Below the pieces are notes generated by a model. That model was not told the origin of the DNA. It saw nothing but the letters and a program-made list of their open reading frames with translations, and made no database searches. From positions 930,001 to 994,000 of the forward strand of contig NZ_VUOH01000001.1 of assembly GCF_015390235.1 (NCBI RefSeq): a stretch of DNA of 64,000 nucleotides, in the 5' to 3' direction. Position 1 is the stretch's first letter. Each line of letters starts with the position of its first letter. This DNA is from Quadrisphaera sp. INWT6 (GTDB lineage Bacteria > Actinomycetota > Actinomycetes > Actinomycetales > Quadrisphaeraceae). The translations under genes were made by a program, and so were the position numbers. Positions 25,496 to 34,439 of the stretch are shown one piece after another.

Positions 25496-25542
25496 CCGTG
25501 ATCACAGCCTCCCTCCGCGCTCGCCTCCGGGGATGATCATGG
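25496..25542. repeat. Degenerate CGTGATCA...TGATCATGG palindrome at the sseB start
   Basis: CCGTGATCACAGCCTCC on the left and GGGGATGATCATGG on the right match the outer parts of the family at 3534-3593. The right arm contains both possible sseB start codons. Confidence 0.5.
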
Positions 25543-26534
25543 ACCTCCCGAACACCTCCGGCCGCCACGGCGACGCCCACGGCGACTCCGCCGGCACCCC
25601 GTGGGCGGGCCGCACACTGACCAACAACCCCTTCGCCGGTGACGACGGCGGCCTCGCCCCGGCGCTGGCCGCCGTCCTCGACGCGGCGCGCGCCAGCGGG
25701 GAGCCGGTCGACGTCGAGGCGCTGCTCGCCGCCCTGCCGGGGGCCCGGCTGTTCGTCCCCGTGACGGCGGTCTCCGCCGGCACCGACGAGGCGACCGGCG
25801 GTGACCTGGGCGCCGACATGGCCATCCCCACCCTGCGGTCGCCCGACGGCCGCGACGCGCTGCCCGTCTTCACCTCCGTCGCCGCCCTGACCGCGTGGAG
25901 CGCGAAGGCCCGCCCCGTCCCCGTCGAGGCGCGGCGCGCAGCGGTCAGCGCGGTGCAGGAGGGCCAGCAGCTGCTGGTGCTCGACCCGGGGGTGAGGGGC
26001 CCCACCGGATCCGTCGTCGTCCCGCGTCCTGCGCTGTGGGCGCTGGCCCAGGGGGAGCCGTGGACGCCGTCGTGGCGCGACCCCTCAGTGGCGGCCGGCG
26101 TGCGCGCGGCGGCCGAGACCGTCACCGGCGTCGTGCGGTCCAGCTGCGAGCCGGGCCGCGGTGGTGCGGAGCTGCGCGTGGTGCTCGACGTGGTCGCTGG
26201 GCTCGACGCCGCCGGGCTGGCCGACGTGACCACCGGGGTGGCGCGCCTGCTGGGGGAGGACGCCGTCGTCTCCCGGCGCGTCGACTCCCTGGAGCTCTTC
26301 GCGCAGCAGCTGCCGGGGGCCGTCGTCACGGTGGGGCGCGCCTCCGGCGGTGTGATGCACCGGTGGGAGGTCGTGCTGCACCACGCGCAGGACGGCGGCG
26401 CCGTCCGGACGCCGACCTCCGCGGCCACGCGCAGCGGTGCGCTCCGGGTGGCCGCACGCCTCCGGCGGAGCACCGGGGCGCAGGTCCTGGACGGCACTCG
26501 GGCCCTCGAGGCGGTGCCTGACCGCCGGTCTTGA
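25533..26534 (+). CDS. SseB family protein
   Basis: This is a 333-residue protein. The N-terminal SseB domain (about residues 30-165) shows FVPVTAVSAGTDEATGGDLGADMAIPTLRSPDGRDALPVF-type segments and VPVEARRAAVSAVQEGQQLLVLDPG. The C-terminal domain is of unknown fold. SseB-domain proteins commonly follow hisA in actinobacteria; the function is unknown here. Starts ATG 25533 and ATG 25539 both fall within a palindromic repeat arm, so the natural leader may have been replaced by the repeat. Confidence 0.85.
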   Translation: MIMDLPNTSGRHGDAHGDSAGTPWAGRTLTNNPFAGDDGGLAPALAAVLDAARASGEPVDVEALLAALPGARLFVPVTAVSAGTDEATGGDLGADMAIPTLRSPDGRDALPVFTSVAALTAWSAKARPVPVEARRAAVSAVQEGQQLLVLDPGVRGPTGSVVVPRPALWALAQGEPWTPSWRDPSVAAGVRAAAETVTGVVRSSCEPGRGGAELRVVLDVVAGLDAAGLADVTTGVARLLGEDAVVSRRVDSLELFAQQLPGAVVTVGRASGGVMHRWEVVLHHAQDGGAVRTPTSAATRSGALRVAARLRRSTGAQVLDGTRALEAVPDRRS

Positions 26535-26594
26535 CCACGTCTTTACCACCGGTCGCGGAGTCGTGCCCGACGTGCCTGCTGGCCGGGGTCGCCC

Positions 26595-26600
26595 TAGCGT
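26595..26600 (+). promoter_or_regulatory. -10 box of leaderless LLM oxidoreductase promoter
   Basis: TAGCGT lies 8 bp before GTG 26609, which supports that start over the upstream in-frame ATG at 26531. Confidence 0.45.
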
Positions 26601-26608
26601 CGCTGCGC

Positions 26609-27709
26609 GTGACGGTGATCGGCTTCCACTGCAGCCACGAGCAGGTCCCGCCGAGCAGGCTGCTCGAGTACGCCGTCAGGGCCGAGGAGGCGGGGTTCAC
26701 CGCCGCCATGTGCTCGGACCACATCACGCCCTGGGGCACCGCCCAGGGGCAGTCGGGCCTGGCGTTCGCGTGGCTCGGGGCGGCGCTCGCCCGCACGCGG
26801 CTGCCCTTCGGCGTGGTGCACGCGCCGGGTCAGCGCTACCACCCCGCCGTCACCGCGCAGGGCATCGCGACGCTGTCCGAGATGTTCCCCGGGCGCTTCT
26901 GGGCGGCGCTCGGCAGCGGCCAGTACATGAACGAGCACGTCACCGGTGACGGGTGGCCGCCGAAGGACGAGCGCGACGCGCGCCTGGCGGAGGTGGTCGA
27001 CGTCGTCCGCCGGCTGCTCGCGGGCGAGGAGGTCACGCACCGCGGCCGCGTCACCGTGCACGAGACGCGCGTCTTCAGCCGTCCCCCCGTCGAGCGCGCG
27101 CCGGCGCTGCTCGCGGCCGCGCTGACCCCCCGCACCGCGGAGTGGGCCGCGAGCTGGGCCGACGGCCTCATCACGGTGAACGCCCCGCCCGACCAGATGC
27201 GATCCGTCGTGGACGCCTACCGCGGGGCGGGCGGCACCGGCCCGGTGAACCTCCAGGTGCACCTGTCCTGGGCGCCCACCCACGAGGAGGCCCTGGCCGT
27301 GGCGCACGAGCAGTGGCGCAACAACGTCTTCAGCTCCAAGGTCCTCGCCGACCTCGCCACCGTCGAGCAGTTCGACGACATCGGCCTGCGGGTCCAGCCC
27401 GCCGAGCTCGAGGAGTCGGTGCTCGTCTCGGCTGACGCCGCGCACGTCGCGGACACCCTGGCGGGGTGGGCCGAGCTCGGCTTCGACGGCGTCTACCTCC
27501 ACCACGTGGGCCAGCACCTCGAGGCGTGGATCGACGAGGCGGGGGAGCGGGTGCTGCCACGGCTCTCGCCGACGGCCCCACCGGAGCTGGTGGGCCGCAC
27601 CGGCGACGGGACGACGGCGCAGGCGCTCGCAGAGCGCGGGGGAGGCACCACACCGGCGACGGACCGGTCTGCTGCCAGTGCCACCACGACCCGGACGGGG
27701 ATCCTCTGA
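26609..27709 (+). CDS. LLM-class flavin-dependent oxidoreductase (TIGR03885-like)
   Basis: This is a 366-residue luciferase-like TIM barrel. It begins VTVIGFHCSHEQVPPSRLLEYAVRAEEAGF, with MCSDHITPWG, FGVVHAPGQRYHPAVTAQG and MFPGRFWAALGSGQYMNEH. This matches the predicted non-F420 flavin group related to F420-dependent G6P dehydrogenases. The cofactor is probably FMN. A Ser/Thr-rich tail of about 40 residues ends the protein. Its stop overlaps the GH13 start by 1 bp (TGATG), so the two are co-translated. The reaction is unknown; a link to trehalose or glucan metabolism is inferred from the partner. Confidence 0.85.
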   Translation: MTVIGFHCSHEQVPPSRLLEYAVRAEEAGFTAAMCSDHITPWGTAQGQSGLAFAWLGAALARTRLPFGVVHAPGQRYHPAVTAQGIATLSEMFPGRFWAALGSGQYMNEHVTGDGWPPKDERDARLAEVVDVVRRLLAGEEVTHRGRVTVHETRVFSRPPVERAPALLAAALTPRTAEWAASWADGLITVNAPPDQMRSVVDAYRGAGGTGPVNLQVHLSWAPTHEEALAVAHEQWRNNVFSSKVLADLATVEQFDDIGLRVQPAELEESVLVSADAAHVADTLAGWAELGFDGVYLHHVGQHLEAWIDEAGERVLPRLSPTAPPELVGRTGDGTTAQALAERGGGTTPATDRSAASATTTRTGIL

Positions 27710-29352
27710 TGCTGACCACGACCGCCGATGAGTGGTGGGCGACCGCCGTCGGCTACTGCCTCGACATCAAGCGCTTCACCGACTCCGACGGCGACGGCCG
27801 CGGCGACCTCGCCGGCTTGGGAGCCCACCTCGACCACCTCGTCGACCTCGGCGTCGACTTCCTGTGGTTCCAGCCGTTCTACCCCTCGCCCGAGGGCGAC
27901 GACGGCTACGACATCTCCGACTACTACGGCGTCGACGACGGCATGGGCACCCTGGGTGAGTTCGTCGAGGTGGTGCGCGCGGCCCGCGAGCGCGGGATGC
28001 GCGTCATCGTCGACCTCGTCGTCAACCACACCAGCGACGACCACCCGTGGTTCCAGTCGGCCCGCTCCGACCCGGACTCCCCCTACCGCCACTGGTACGT
28101 GTGGCGCGAGGAGCCGGACCCGGAGGACGCCGACGCGGACATCATCTTCCCGGACGCCGAGGACTCGGTCTGGAGCCGCGACGAGGTGGCGGGGCTCTAC
28201 TACCGCCACCGCTTCTACCGCCACCAGCCCGACCTCAACACCTCGAACCCCGAGGTCCGCGACGAGATCCGCCGCATCATGGGCTTCTGGCTGCAGCTGG
28301 GCGTGGCGGGGTTCCGCGTCGACGCCGCGCCCTTCCTGGCGGAGACCGCGACCCGCACCGGTGATGCGGACGACGCCGCCCCGCCGGGCCCCTCCGCCGG
28401 TGAGCGGGACGACCAGCACGACGCCGACACCGCCCTGGACGAGTCGCTGGCGATGCTGGACGTCATGCGCACCTTCCTGTCCCGGCGCAGCTCCGAGGCG
28501 GTGATGCTCGGCGAGGTCAACAAGCCCCGCGACGAGATCGCCCCGTTCTTCGGCGGCGCGGGCCAGCGCATGACGATGTGCTTCGACTTCACCCTGAACC
28601 AGGCGTTCTACCTGGCGATGGCGCGCGCGGACGCCGCTCCGGTCCGCGGGGCGCTGGAGTCGCGACCCGACCTCACCGAGGGCAAGAGCTGGGGCCTCTT
28701 CGTGCGCAACCACGACGAGCTGACCCTCGACCAGCTCTCCGAGGCCGAGCGCCAGGAGGTCTTCGACGCCTTCGGCCCCGACGAGGAGGTGCAGCTGTTC
28801 GGTCGTGGCCTCCGCCTGCGCCTGCCGACGATGGTCGACGGCGACCGCGACCGCCTGGAGCTGGCGTACTGCCTGACGTGGAGCCTGCCGGGCACCCCCG
28901 TCCTCTACTACGGCGAGGAGGTCGGGCAGCTCGAGGACCTGTCGATCCCCGGCCGCATGTCGGTCCGCACGCCGATGGCGTGGTCCACCGGCGACGCAGG
29001 GCCCGGCCCGGTGGTGGCCGACCAGGAGCGCGACCCCGACTCGCTGCTGCACTTCTTCCGCAAGATGCTGCGCGCCTACCGCGGTCGCCCCGAGCTCGGT
29101 CGTGGCGAGCTGCGGCTGCTCGACGTCGGGGAGCCGGCGGTGCTGGCGCACACCATGACGTGGCGGGGGCGCACCGTGCTGGCGCTGCACTCCCTGTCGG
29201 CGGAGCCGGTGACCGTGACCGTGCCCGGCGGTGTGGTGGAGCCGGGCACGGAGCTGGTGGAGCTGCTGACGGCCACCCCGCGCACGGTCCCCGACGGCTC
29301 GTTCGAGGTGGAGCTGCCCCGCTACGGCAAGGTCTGGCTCGGCGACACCTGA
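27709..29352 (+). CDS. GH13 alpha-amylase/trehalose-synthase-like enzyme
   Basis: This is a 547-residue (beta/alpha)8 glycosidase with all four GH13 regions: VDLVVNHTSDDH, GFRVDAAPFL (nucleophile Asp), VMLGEVNKP (acid/base Glu) and FVRNHDELTL (transition-state Asp). It has Ca-site loop sequence TDSDGDGRGDLAGL and a C-terminal beta domain. It resembles trehalose synthase (TreS) but is shorter and lacks a maltokinase fusion; a 40-residue Asp/Ala-rich insertion (around residues 215-250) follows the nucleophile strand. It could isomerise maltose/trehalose or act as an alpha-glucosidase. Confidence 0.88.
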   Translation: MLTTTADEWWATAVGYCLDIKRFTDSDGDGRGDLAGLGAHLDHLVDLGVDFLWFQPFYPSPEGDDGYDISDYYGVDDGMGTLGEFVEVVRAARERGMRVIVDLVVNHTSDDHPWFQSARSDPDSPYRHWYVWREEPDPEDADADIIFPDAEDSVWSRDEVAGLYYRHRFYRHQPDLNTSNPEVRDEIRRIMGFWLQLGVAGFRVDAAPFLAETATRTGDADDAAPPGPSAGERDDQHDADTALDESLAMLDVMRTFLSRRSSEAVMLGEVNKPRDEIAPFFGGAGQRMTMCFDFTLNQAFYLAMARADAAPVRGALESRPDLTEGKSWGLFVRNHDELTLDQLSEAERQEVFDAFGPDEEVQLFGRGLRLRLPTMVDGDRDRLELAYCLTWSLPGTPVLYYGEEVGQLEDLSIPGRMSVRTPMAWSTGDAGPGPVVADQERDPDSLLHFFRKMLRAYRGRPELGRGELRLLDVGEPAVLAHTMTWRGRTVLALHSLSAEPVTVTVPGGVVEPGTELVELLTATPRTVPDGSFEVELPRYGKVWLGDT

Positions 29353-29363
29353 GGCAGCCCGGG

Positions 29364-29795
29364 TCAGCGCACCGCCCACCACCGCTGCCACGGGGTCTCG
29401 ACCGCGGTGGGCCGGTAGCTCGCCCGCACCCACGCCACCGCCCGCCCCGGTGGGACCCCGTCGAGGACCGCCAGCACCGCGAGCGCCGTGCCCGTGCGCC
29501 CGTTCCCGCCGACGCAGGTGACCTCGACGCGCTCGGTGGCGGCGCGCTCCCACGCCTCCCGCAGCGCGGCCCGGGCGTCGGACGGCACCAGCGGCAGCCC
29601 GAAGTCGGGCCAGCGGACCCAGCGCACCGGCCACGCCCGGGGTGCGGGCCGCTGCCAGGTGCACTGGTAGCTGACGTCGGGCTGCAGACCGGGTGGGGGA
29701 GCACCGGCACGCACTCCGCGGCCCCGCACCCGCCGTCCCGAGGGCAGGACGACGACGCCGGCAGCCCCCAGGGGCCAGACCTCCTGCTCGGTCAC
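29364..29795 (-). CDS. Protein-tyrosine-phosphatase-like protein
   Basis: This is a 143-residue protein. The P-loop CX5R is present as VTCVGGNGRTGTALAV, preceded by a WPDFGLPLVPSD loop carrying a possible general-acid Asp. It fits the compact actinobacterial tyrosine/dual-specificity phosphatase family. GTG 29795 was chosen. It converges on the GH13 gene with only 11 bp between stops. The substrate is unknown. Confidence 0.78.
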   Translation of the reverse strand: MTEQEVWPLGAAGVVVLPSGRRVRGRGVRAGAPPPGLQPDVSYQCTWQRPAPRAWPVRWVRWPDFGLPLVPSDARAALREAWERAATERVEVTCVGGNGRTGTALAVLAVLDGVPPGRAVAWVRASYRPTAVETPWQRWWAVR

Positions 29796-29850
29796 GGCGC
29801 TGCCCCTCCGTCGACGACCGCGAACCTCAGTGCCGCGTGCTCCGCGATGT

Positions 29851-29930
29851 GATGCTCAGGCGCATGGTCGTGCGGGGCGGGGGATGAAGGGCCGCCCGCT
29901 GCGACGACCGTGCGCGTGAGCGCCAGGTGG
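29851..29930. repeat. Degenerate palindrome, GCGCATGGTCGT family
   Basis: TGCTCAGGCGCATGGTCGT near 29854-29872 pairs with GACGACCGTGCGCGTGAGCG near 29903-29922. It is related to the CGACGATCATGCG family. It occupies the gap between the phosphatase start and the response regulator end. Confidence 0.5.
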
Positions 29931-29948
29931 GGCGGCGCTGTCCGCAGC

Positions 29949-30566
29949 TCAGATCCAGCCGGCGGCCTGGGCGCGGCTGACGGCCTCGTGGCGGTTGGCC
30001 ACCCCGAGCTTCTGCACCGCGGCCGACAGGTAGTTGCGCACCGTCCCCGGGGACAGCGACGCCCGCACCGCGATCTCCTCGACGCTCGCCCCGCCGGCCG
30101 CCAGCTCGAGCACGTCGGCCTCGCGCGGCGTCAGCGGGGAGTCGCCCGCGGCGATGGCGTCGGCCGCCAGCTCGGGGTCGACGTGCCGCCCGCCCGCGTG
30201 CACCGTGCGGATCACCTGCGCCAGCACCGCCGCCGACGTCGTCTTCGGCAGGAACCCCCGCACCCCGGTGGACAGCGCCCGCTTCAGGTGACCGGGCCGC
30301 CCGTGCCCGGTGACGATGACGACGCCGCAGCCGGGCACCTCCGCCCTCAGCGCAGCTGCCACCTCGATGCCGTCGAGCCCCGGCATCTGCAGGTCGAGCA
30401 CCGCCACGTCGGGCCGCAGCGCGCGCGCCACCGCCACGGCCTCCGTGCCGGAGGCCGCCTGGCCCACCACCTCGACGTCGTCCTCGAGGTCGACCAGCGT
30501 GGCCAGCGCCGTGCGGATGAGCTGCTCGTCGTCGGCCAGCAGCACCCTGATGGGTGAGGGGGTCAC
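29949..30566 (-). CDS. LuxR-family response regulator (DesR-like)
   Basis: This is a 205-residue protein. The receiver domain has acidic DDE near the start, phospho-acceptor Asp in VAVLDLQMPG, Thr in VIVTGHG and Lys in GFLPKTTS. The NarL/LuxR HTH has LTPREADVLELAAGGASVEEIA and LSPGTVRNYLSAAVQKLGV. GTG 30566 overlaps the kinase stop by 4 bp. It probably activates the ABC exporter operon it belongs to. Confidence 0.93.
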   Translation of the reverse strand: MTPSPIRVLLADDEQLIRTALATLVDLEDDVEVVGQAASGTEAVAVARALRPDVAVLDLQMPGLDGIEVAAALRAEVPGCGVVIVTGHGRPGHLKRALSTGVRGFLPKTTSAAVLAQVIRTVHAGGRHVDPELAADAIAAGDSPLTPREADVLELAAGGASVEEIAVRASLSPGTVRNYLSAAVQKLGVANRHEAVSRAQAAGWI

Positions 30567-31891
30567 GCGTGCGCCTCCTGCTCGTGGGGTCGGGTGCGCG
30601 GTCCGGTCCGGGCGTCGGCCGGCGTGGTGGCGGTCAGCACCACCCGGCCGCGCTCGCGGCGGACGTCGAGCGAGCCTCCCCGGGCCTCCAGCCTCTCGCG
30701 CAGCCCGGACAGCCCCGCACCGGGGCGCAACCCGCCGTCGCGAGCGCCGTCGGACGCAGCGTCGCCGCCGTCGTTGCGCACCACCAGCACCGCCGCGCCG
30801 TCGACGACCGACAGCGACACCGCGCAGGTGCGCGCGTGCCCGTGGCGCACCACGTTGGTGACCGCCTCGCGCAGCGCCCACGCCAGGGCCTCCTGCGCGG
30901 GAGCCGGCAGGGCTGTCGCGACCGCGTCGTCGACGCGCACCTCGCACGCCACCTCGGCGGACGCGAGCAGCGCCCGCGCGCCGGCGAGCTCGGTGAGCAG
31001 GTCGGCCCGGCGGTGCCCGCGGACGACGGCGCGGACCTCCGCCAGCGACGACTGCGCCAGCTCGCGCACCGCCATCGCCTCCGCCACGGCCTCGGGCCGT
31101 CCGCGCTCGGCGAGGCGCGCCACGACCTCGCTCTTGAGCGCGATGGCCGACAGGTCGCGGCCGACCACGTCGTGCAGGTCGCGGGCGAACCGGAGCCGCT
31201 CCTCGGCCACGGCGAGGCGGGCGCGGTCGCCCTGGGCGTCGGCGAGCTGGCGGACCACGTCGAGCAGCCACACCGACAGCCGCACGGTCATGACAATGAA
31301 CGCCGAGGCGAGCACGGTGACGACGGCGGTGGCGCCCGCCACCAGCGGCGTCGTCCCCCCGCTGGCCGCGGCCAGGCCCGTCGCGGCGCCGGCGAGGAGC
31401 GGCAGCAGCCAGCCCGCGCGGCGGTGGACGACGGCAACGGCAGCGGGGGAGAACATCACCGTGTAGACGACGACGGCCTGGCGGGGCGAGCCCGCCAGCT
31501 CTGCGGCGGGCGGCACCAGGGCCGCGCTCGCCAGCAGCGCGGCGGTCGTGGCACCGAGCGCGAGCAGCCCGTTCCGCTGCTGGCGCGCGAAGTGCGGCTC
31601 CAGCCCCGACCTCAGCACCACGAACGCTGCAGCTCCCTGTGCGGCGGACAGCCCCACCACCAGGGCGAGCAGCCACCCCGGGCCGGTGCCTCGCGTCAGC
31701 ACGAGGAGGAGCAGCGGCGCGGGGACCCCCAGCCAGTACAGGACCTGCGCGGTGTAGACCTCGACCCGCTGGACCTGCGACAGGGACGCCCACCACGCGC
31801 GCGGCGAGCGCCACCACGTCGGGCGACCCGCTGGGCCGGTCCGTCGTGGTGGCGCTCCCCGCTCCGTCGTCACACGGACAGGGTGCTGCAT
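30563..31891 (-). CDS. Membrane sensor histidine kinase (DesK-like, HisKA_3)
   Basis: This is a 442-residue protein with about six N-terminal transmembrane helices (residues 45-215), ending in the segment VTVLASAFIVMTVRLSVWLL. A coiled coil and HisKA_3 follow, with the phospho-His in FARDLHDVVGRDLSAIALKSE, then HATPase with EALAWALREAVTNVVRHGH (N box) and RPGAGLSGLRERLEARGG (G box). ATG 31891 overlaps the permease stop (TGATG). It senses membrane state or the exporter substrate, as in ABC-DesKR sets; this is inference. Confidence 0.92.
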   Translation of the reverse strand: MQHPVRVTTERGAPPRRTGPAGRPTWWRSPRAWWASLSQVQRVEVYTAQVLYWLGVPAPLLLLVLTRGTGPGWLLALVVGLSAAQGAAAFVVLRSGLEPHFARQQRNGLLALGATTAALLASAALVPPAAELAGSPRQAVVVYTVMFSPAAVAVVHRRAGWLLPLLAGAATGLAAASGGTTPLVAGATAVVTVLASAFIVMTVRLSVWLLDVVRQLADAQGDRARLAVAEERLRFARDLHDVVGRDLSAIALKSEVVARLAERGRPEAVAEAMAVRELAQSSLAEVRAVVRGHRRADLLTELAGARALLASAEVACEVRVDDAVATALPAPAQEALAWALREAVTNVVRHGHARTCAVSLSVVDGAAVLVVRNDGGDAASDGARDGGLRPGAGLSGLRERLEARGGSLDVRRERGRVVLTATTPADARTGPRTRPHEQEAHA

Positions 31892-32703
31892 CAGCCGCGG
31901 GGCTCCCAGCGCCAGAGGCGGCGCGCCAGCCAGACGGACACCGCCGTCCACGCCAGGAGCAGCGCCAGGTCGACCAGCACCGGGGAGACCACCCCGGCCA
32001 CGACCGGCAGCTCCACCAGGCCCACCCCGGCCGACGAGGTGCGGGCCAGCAGGTCGACGGCGCTGGTGAAGGGCACCAGCAGCAGCACCTGGCGCATCGC
32101 CTCGGGGAGCACCGGGACGGTGAGCATGTTCGCGGCGGCGGCGATGAGGAACAGCAGCGGCACCGCGGCCCAGTTGGCCTTCTCGGCGTTGCCGGCCATC
32201 CCGGCGATCGCCGCGCCCGCGGCCACGAAGCCCACCGAGGCGATGGCGACGCCCGCCAGCCACGGCGCCCAGCCGAGCGCGTCGGGGAGCGGGCCACCGC
32301 GCCCGACGACGACGGCGAGCACGGCGAACGCCTCCACGACGCCCACGACCACCAGGGGCAGGTACATCCCGGCCACCAGCTCGCCGCTGCTCAGCTCTGA
32401 GGTGCGCAGCCGCTTGAGCACCTGCGCCTCGCGGCGGTTCACGGTCAGCATCACCGCGGCCAGGTGCGAGGTCACGGCCATGACGACCACCACGCCCATG
32501 CCGATGAGCGCCGCCAGCGCCTCGGGGGACCCGCCGGGGGTGACGGAGACGAGGAAGAGGATGGCGAGCGGGCCGCTCAGCAGCGTCAGCAGCGTGGTGC
32601 GCTGCTTGACGAGCATCTGCGTCTCGAAGCGGGCCAGGCGCAGCACGCGCTGCGCCGGCGTCACGGTGCGTCGCTGGCGAGCGTTCGTGGTCAGGGTGCT
32701 CAT
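31891..32703 (-). CDS. ABC-2 type transporter permease
   Basis: This is a 270-residue protein with six hydrophobic segments in the ABC-2 pattern, first LLTLLSGPLAILFLVSVTP and last LVDLALLLAWTAVSVWLARR. A cytosolic loop, VNRREAQVLKRLRTSELSSGELVAG, matches the family. It pairs with the ATPase encoded just upstream (ATGA overlap). It likely exports a drug, peptide or lipid. Confidence 0.9.
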   Translation of the reverse strand: MSTLTTNARQRRTVTPAQRVLRLARFETQMLVKQRTTLLTLLSGPLAILFLVSVTPGGSPEALAALIGMGVVVVMAVTSHLAAVMLTVNRREAQVLKRLRTSELSSGELVAGMYLPLVVVGVVEAFAVLAVVVGRGGPLPDALGWAPWLAGVAIASVGFVAAGAAIAGMAGNAEKANWAAVPLLFLIAAAANMLTVPVLPEAMRQVLLLVPFTSAVDLLARTSSAGVGLVELPVVAGVVSPVLVDLALLLAWTAVSVWLARRLWRWEPRG

Positions 32704-33635
32704 CGGGACGCCTCCTCGGCGGTGCTGGGCTCGGGGGTGGAGCGGACGACGGAGTGGAAGACCTCGTCGAGGGAGGCCGGGGTGGCGCGGAGCCGGTGCA
32801 GCTCGGCACCGGTGCGCTGCGCGTCGAGGAGCAGGGTGAGCAGGTCGCCCTGCAGGTCGTGCGTGCGGACGTCGACCTGCTCGTCGGGCCGGCCGGCGAG
32901 GCGCCGCACCGCGGTGATGCGCGCAGGGCGCTGGTCGAGCACCTCCGCGAGGGTGCCCCGCACCGCGATGCGGCCGCGGTGCATGATCGCGACCCGGTCG
33001 GCCAGCTGCTCGGCCTCCTCGAGGTGGTGCGTGGTCATGAGCACCGTGGTGCCGCCGTCGCGCAGCTCGCGGACCAAGCCCCACAGCGTGGCGCGCGACT
33101 CCGGGTCGAGGCCCGCGGTCGGCTCGTCGAGCACGATGAGGTCGGGGGCGCCCCACACCGCGAGCGCCAGGTCGAGGCGGCGGCGCTCGCCGCCGGAGAG
33201 GTCCTTGACCAGCACGCCGCGGCGGTGGGCCAGGCCGACGCGCTCGAGCACGGCGTCGACGTCGTCCACCCGGCTGCTCAGCGACGCCCACAGCTGCAGC
33301 GCGCTGACCGGCGTCGCCTCGGGCACGAAGCCCGCCTCCTGCACCATCACGCCGGAGGCGGCGCGGATGCGGCGGGTGGAGACCTTCGGGTCCTCACCGA
33401 GCACGTCGACCTGACCGGCGGCGCGGGGGCGGAACCCCTGCAGGGCCTCCAGCGTGGAGGTCTTGCCGGCGCCGTTGGTGCCGAGGAGGGCGAACACCTC
33501 CCCGCGGCGGACGTCGAGGTCCACGCCGTCGACGGCGCGGAAGGAGCCGTAGGCGACGACCAGTCCGCGGACGTCGACGACGAGGTCGTCCGCCGTCCTC
33601 GTCCGCTCTGCGGGGGTGGCTGCTGTCGTGGTCAT
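32700..33635 (-). CDS. ABC transporter ATP-binding protein (DrrA-like)
   Basis: This is a 311-residue protein with Walker A GTNGAGKTSTLEAL, Q-loop VMVQEAGF, signature LSGGERRRLDLALA, Walker B LIVLDEPTAGLDP, and switch His in TTHHLEEAE. The C-terminal 80-residue domain is that of multidrug-resistance ATPases (DrrA/CcmA type). It is the first gene of a four-gene operon, ATPase-permease-kinase-regulator, all with 1- to 4-bp overlaps. GGAG precedes ATG 33635. Confidence 0.94.
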   Translation of the reverse strand: MTTTAATPAERTRTADDLVVDVRGLVVAYGSFRAVDGVDLDVRRGEVFALLGTNGAGKTSTLEALQGFRPRAAGQVDVLGEDPKVSTRRIRAASGVMVQEAGFVPEATPVSALQLWASLSSRVDDVDAVLERVGLAHRRGVLVKDLSGGERRRLDLALAVWGAPDLIVLDEPTAGLDPESRATLWGLVRELRDGGTTVLMTTHHLEEAEQLADRVAIMHRGRIAVRGTLAEVLDQRPARITAVRRLAGRPDEQVDVRTHDLQGDLLTLLLDAQRTGAELHRLRATPASLDEVFHSVVRSTPEPSTAEEASR

Positions 33636-33734
33636 GGCTCCACGCTCCCGCGGCGCGGGGCCCGCGGTCAGTGCGCTCCCTCACGGGTGCGGGTGCGCTC
33701 CTCACGCCCCGGGCATGACACCCGTCACCCCCCT

Positions 33735-33816
33735 CCCGCGACGATCACGCACCTGCGCGCCACCTCGAGCGTCGAGCTGCGCCCGAGATGGCGCTGAGGT
33801 GCGTGATCGTCGTGGG
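33735..33816. repeat. CGACGATCACGCACCTGCGCGCC palindrome in divergent gap
   Basis: Arms about 33735-33762 and 33790-33816 are inverse with mismatches around CTCGAGCGTCGAG. It lies between the ABC operon start and the SRPBCC gene, so here the family is not at a gene end. Confidence 0.75.
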
Positions 33817-33873
33817 CAGGAGGGGCGCGCACGCCTCGCGGGGACGTGCAGGCGCTGCCACCGTGAGGCGGTG

Positions 33874-34314
33874 ATGCTCCTGCGCCCGGCGCCCCCGATC
33901 ACCCGGGAGCGGACCACGGCGGCGGCCCCCGCCGTCGTCCACGACCTGCTCGTCGACGTGGCGTCCTGGCCGCTCTGGTCACCGCACGTGGTGCGCACCG
34001 ACCCGGCGCAGGGGCGGGTGCACCCGGGGTGGCGCGGACGCGTCAAGCCGTGGTTCGGCCCGGCGACCACCATGGAGGTCACCGAGGTGGTCCCGGACGG
34101 CGGGATGCGCTGGCGCACCCGGGCCGCCGGCCACGAGCTGCGGTACTCCCAGCTCGTCAGCGCTGCCCCCGGCGGAGGCAGCCGCGTGGAGTTCCGCGCT
34201 GAGGTGGGCGGGCCGCTCGGCCCGCTGGTGCAGCGCCTCGCCGCGCCGCTGTCCGGCTGCGGACAGCGGCGCCGCCTCGACCGCCTGGTGCTGCTCGCCG
34301 AGCGCTCCGCCTGA
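33874..34314 (+). CDS. SRPBCC/polyketide-cyclase-like protein
   Basis: This is a 146-residue helix-grip protein: ERTTAAAPAVVHDLLVDVASWPLWSPH at the start, RVHPGWRGRVKPWFGP in the middle, MRWRTRAAGHELRYSQLV, and a C-terminal helix PLVQRLAAPLSGCGQRRRLDRLVLLAE. It binds a hydrophobic ligand in the family cavity; the ligand is unknown. ATG 33874 was chosen; GTG 33871 is adjacent. Confidence 0.82.
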   Translation: MLLRPAPPITRERTTAAAPAVVHDLLVDVASWPLWSPHVVRTDPAQGRVHPGWRGRVKPWFGPATTMEVTEVVPDGGMRWRTRAAGHELRYSQLVSAAPGGGSRVEFRAEVGGPLGPLVQRLAAPLSGCGQRRRLDRLVLLAERSA

Positions 34315-34331
34315 GCTGAGGCTCTCGCCTC

Positions 34332-34392
34332 CGCGACGGCGGAGTCCAGGGCCGTGATCGGCCCCGTCCTGCCCCTGGACTCCGCCGTCGCG
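34332..34392. repeat. 20-bp perfect-arm palindrome
   Basis: CGCGACGGCGGAGTCCAGGG (34332-34351) and its exact inverse (34373-34392) have a 21-nt loop. It starts 18 bp after the SRPBCC stop and is followed within 10 bp by the 34401-34425 arm. Confidence 0.8.
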
Positions 34393-34400
34393 CCACCCCT

Positions 34401-34425
34401 CGTGATCATGGGCGTCCGCCACCCC
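34401..34425. repeat. Left 25-bp inverted repeat flanking the DUF2975-XRE module
   Basis: This arm of the CGTGATCATGG family matches the inverse of 35414-35438 at 24 of 25 positions. No inverse partner is found locally, unlike the compact copy at 3534-3593. The distance between partners is 1.0 kb and encloses exactly the two-gene module. Confidence 0.8.
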
Positions 34426-34439
34426 GTCGCGCCTCTTGC

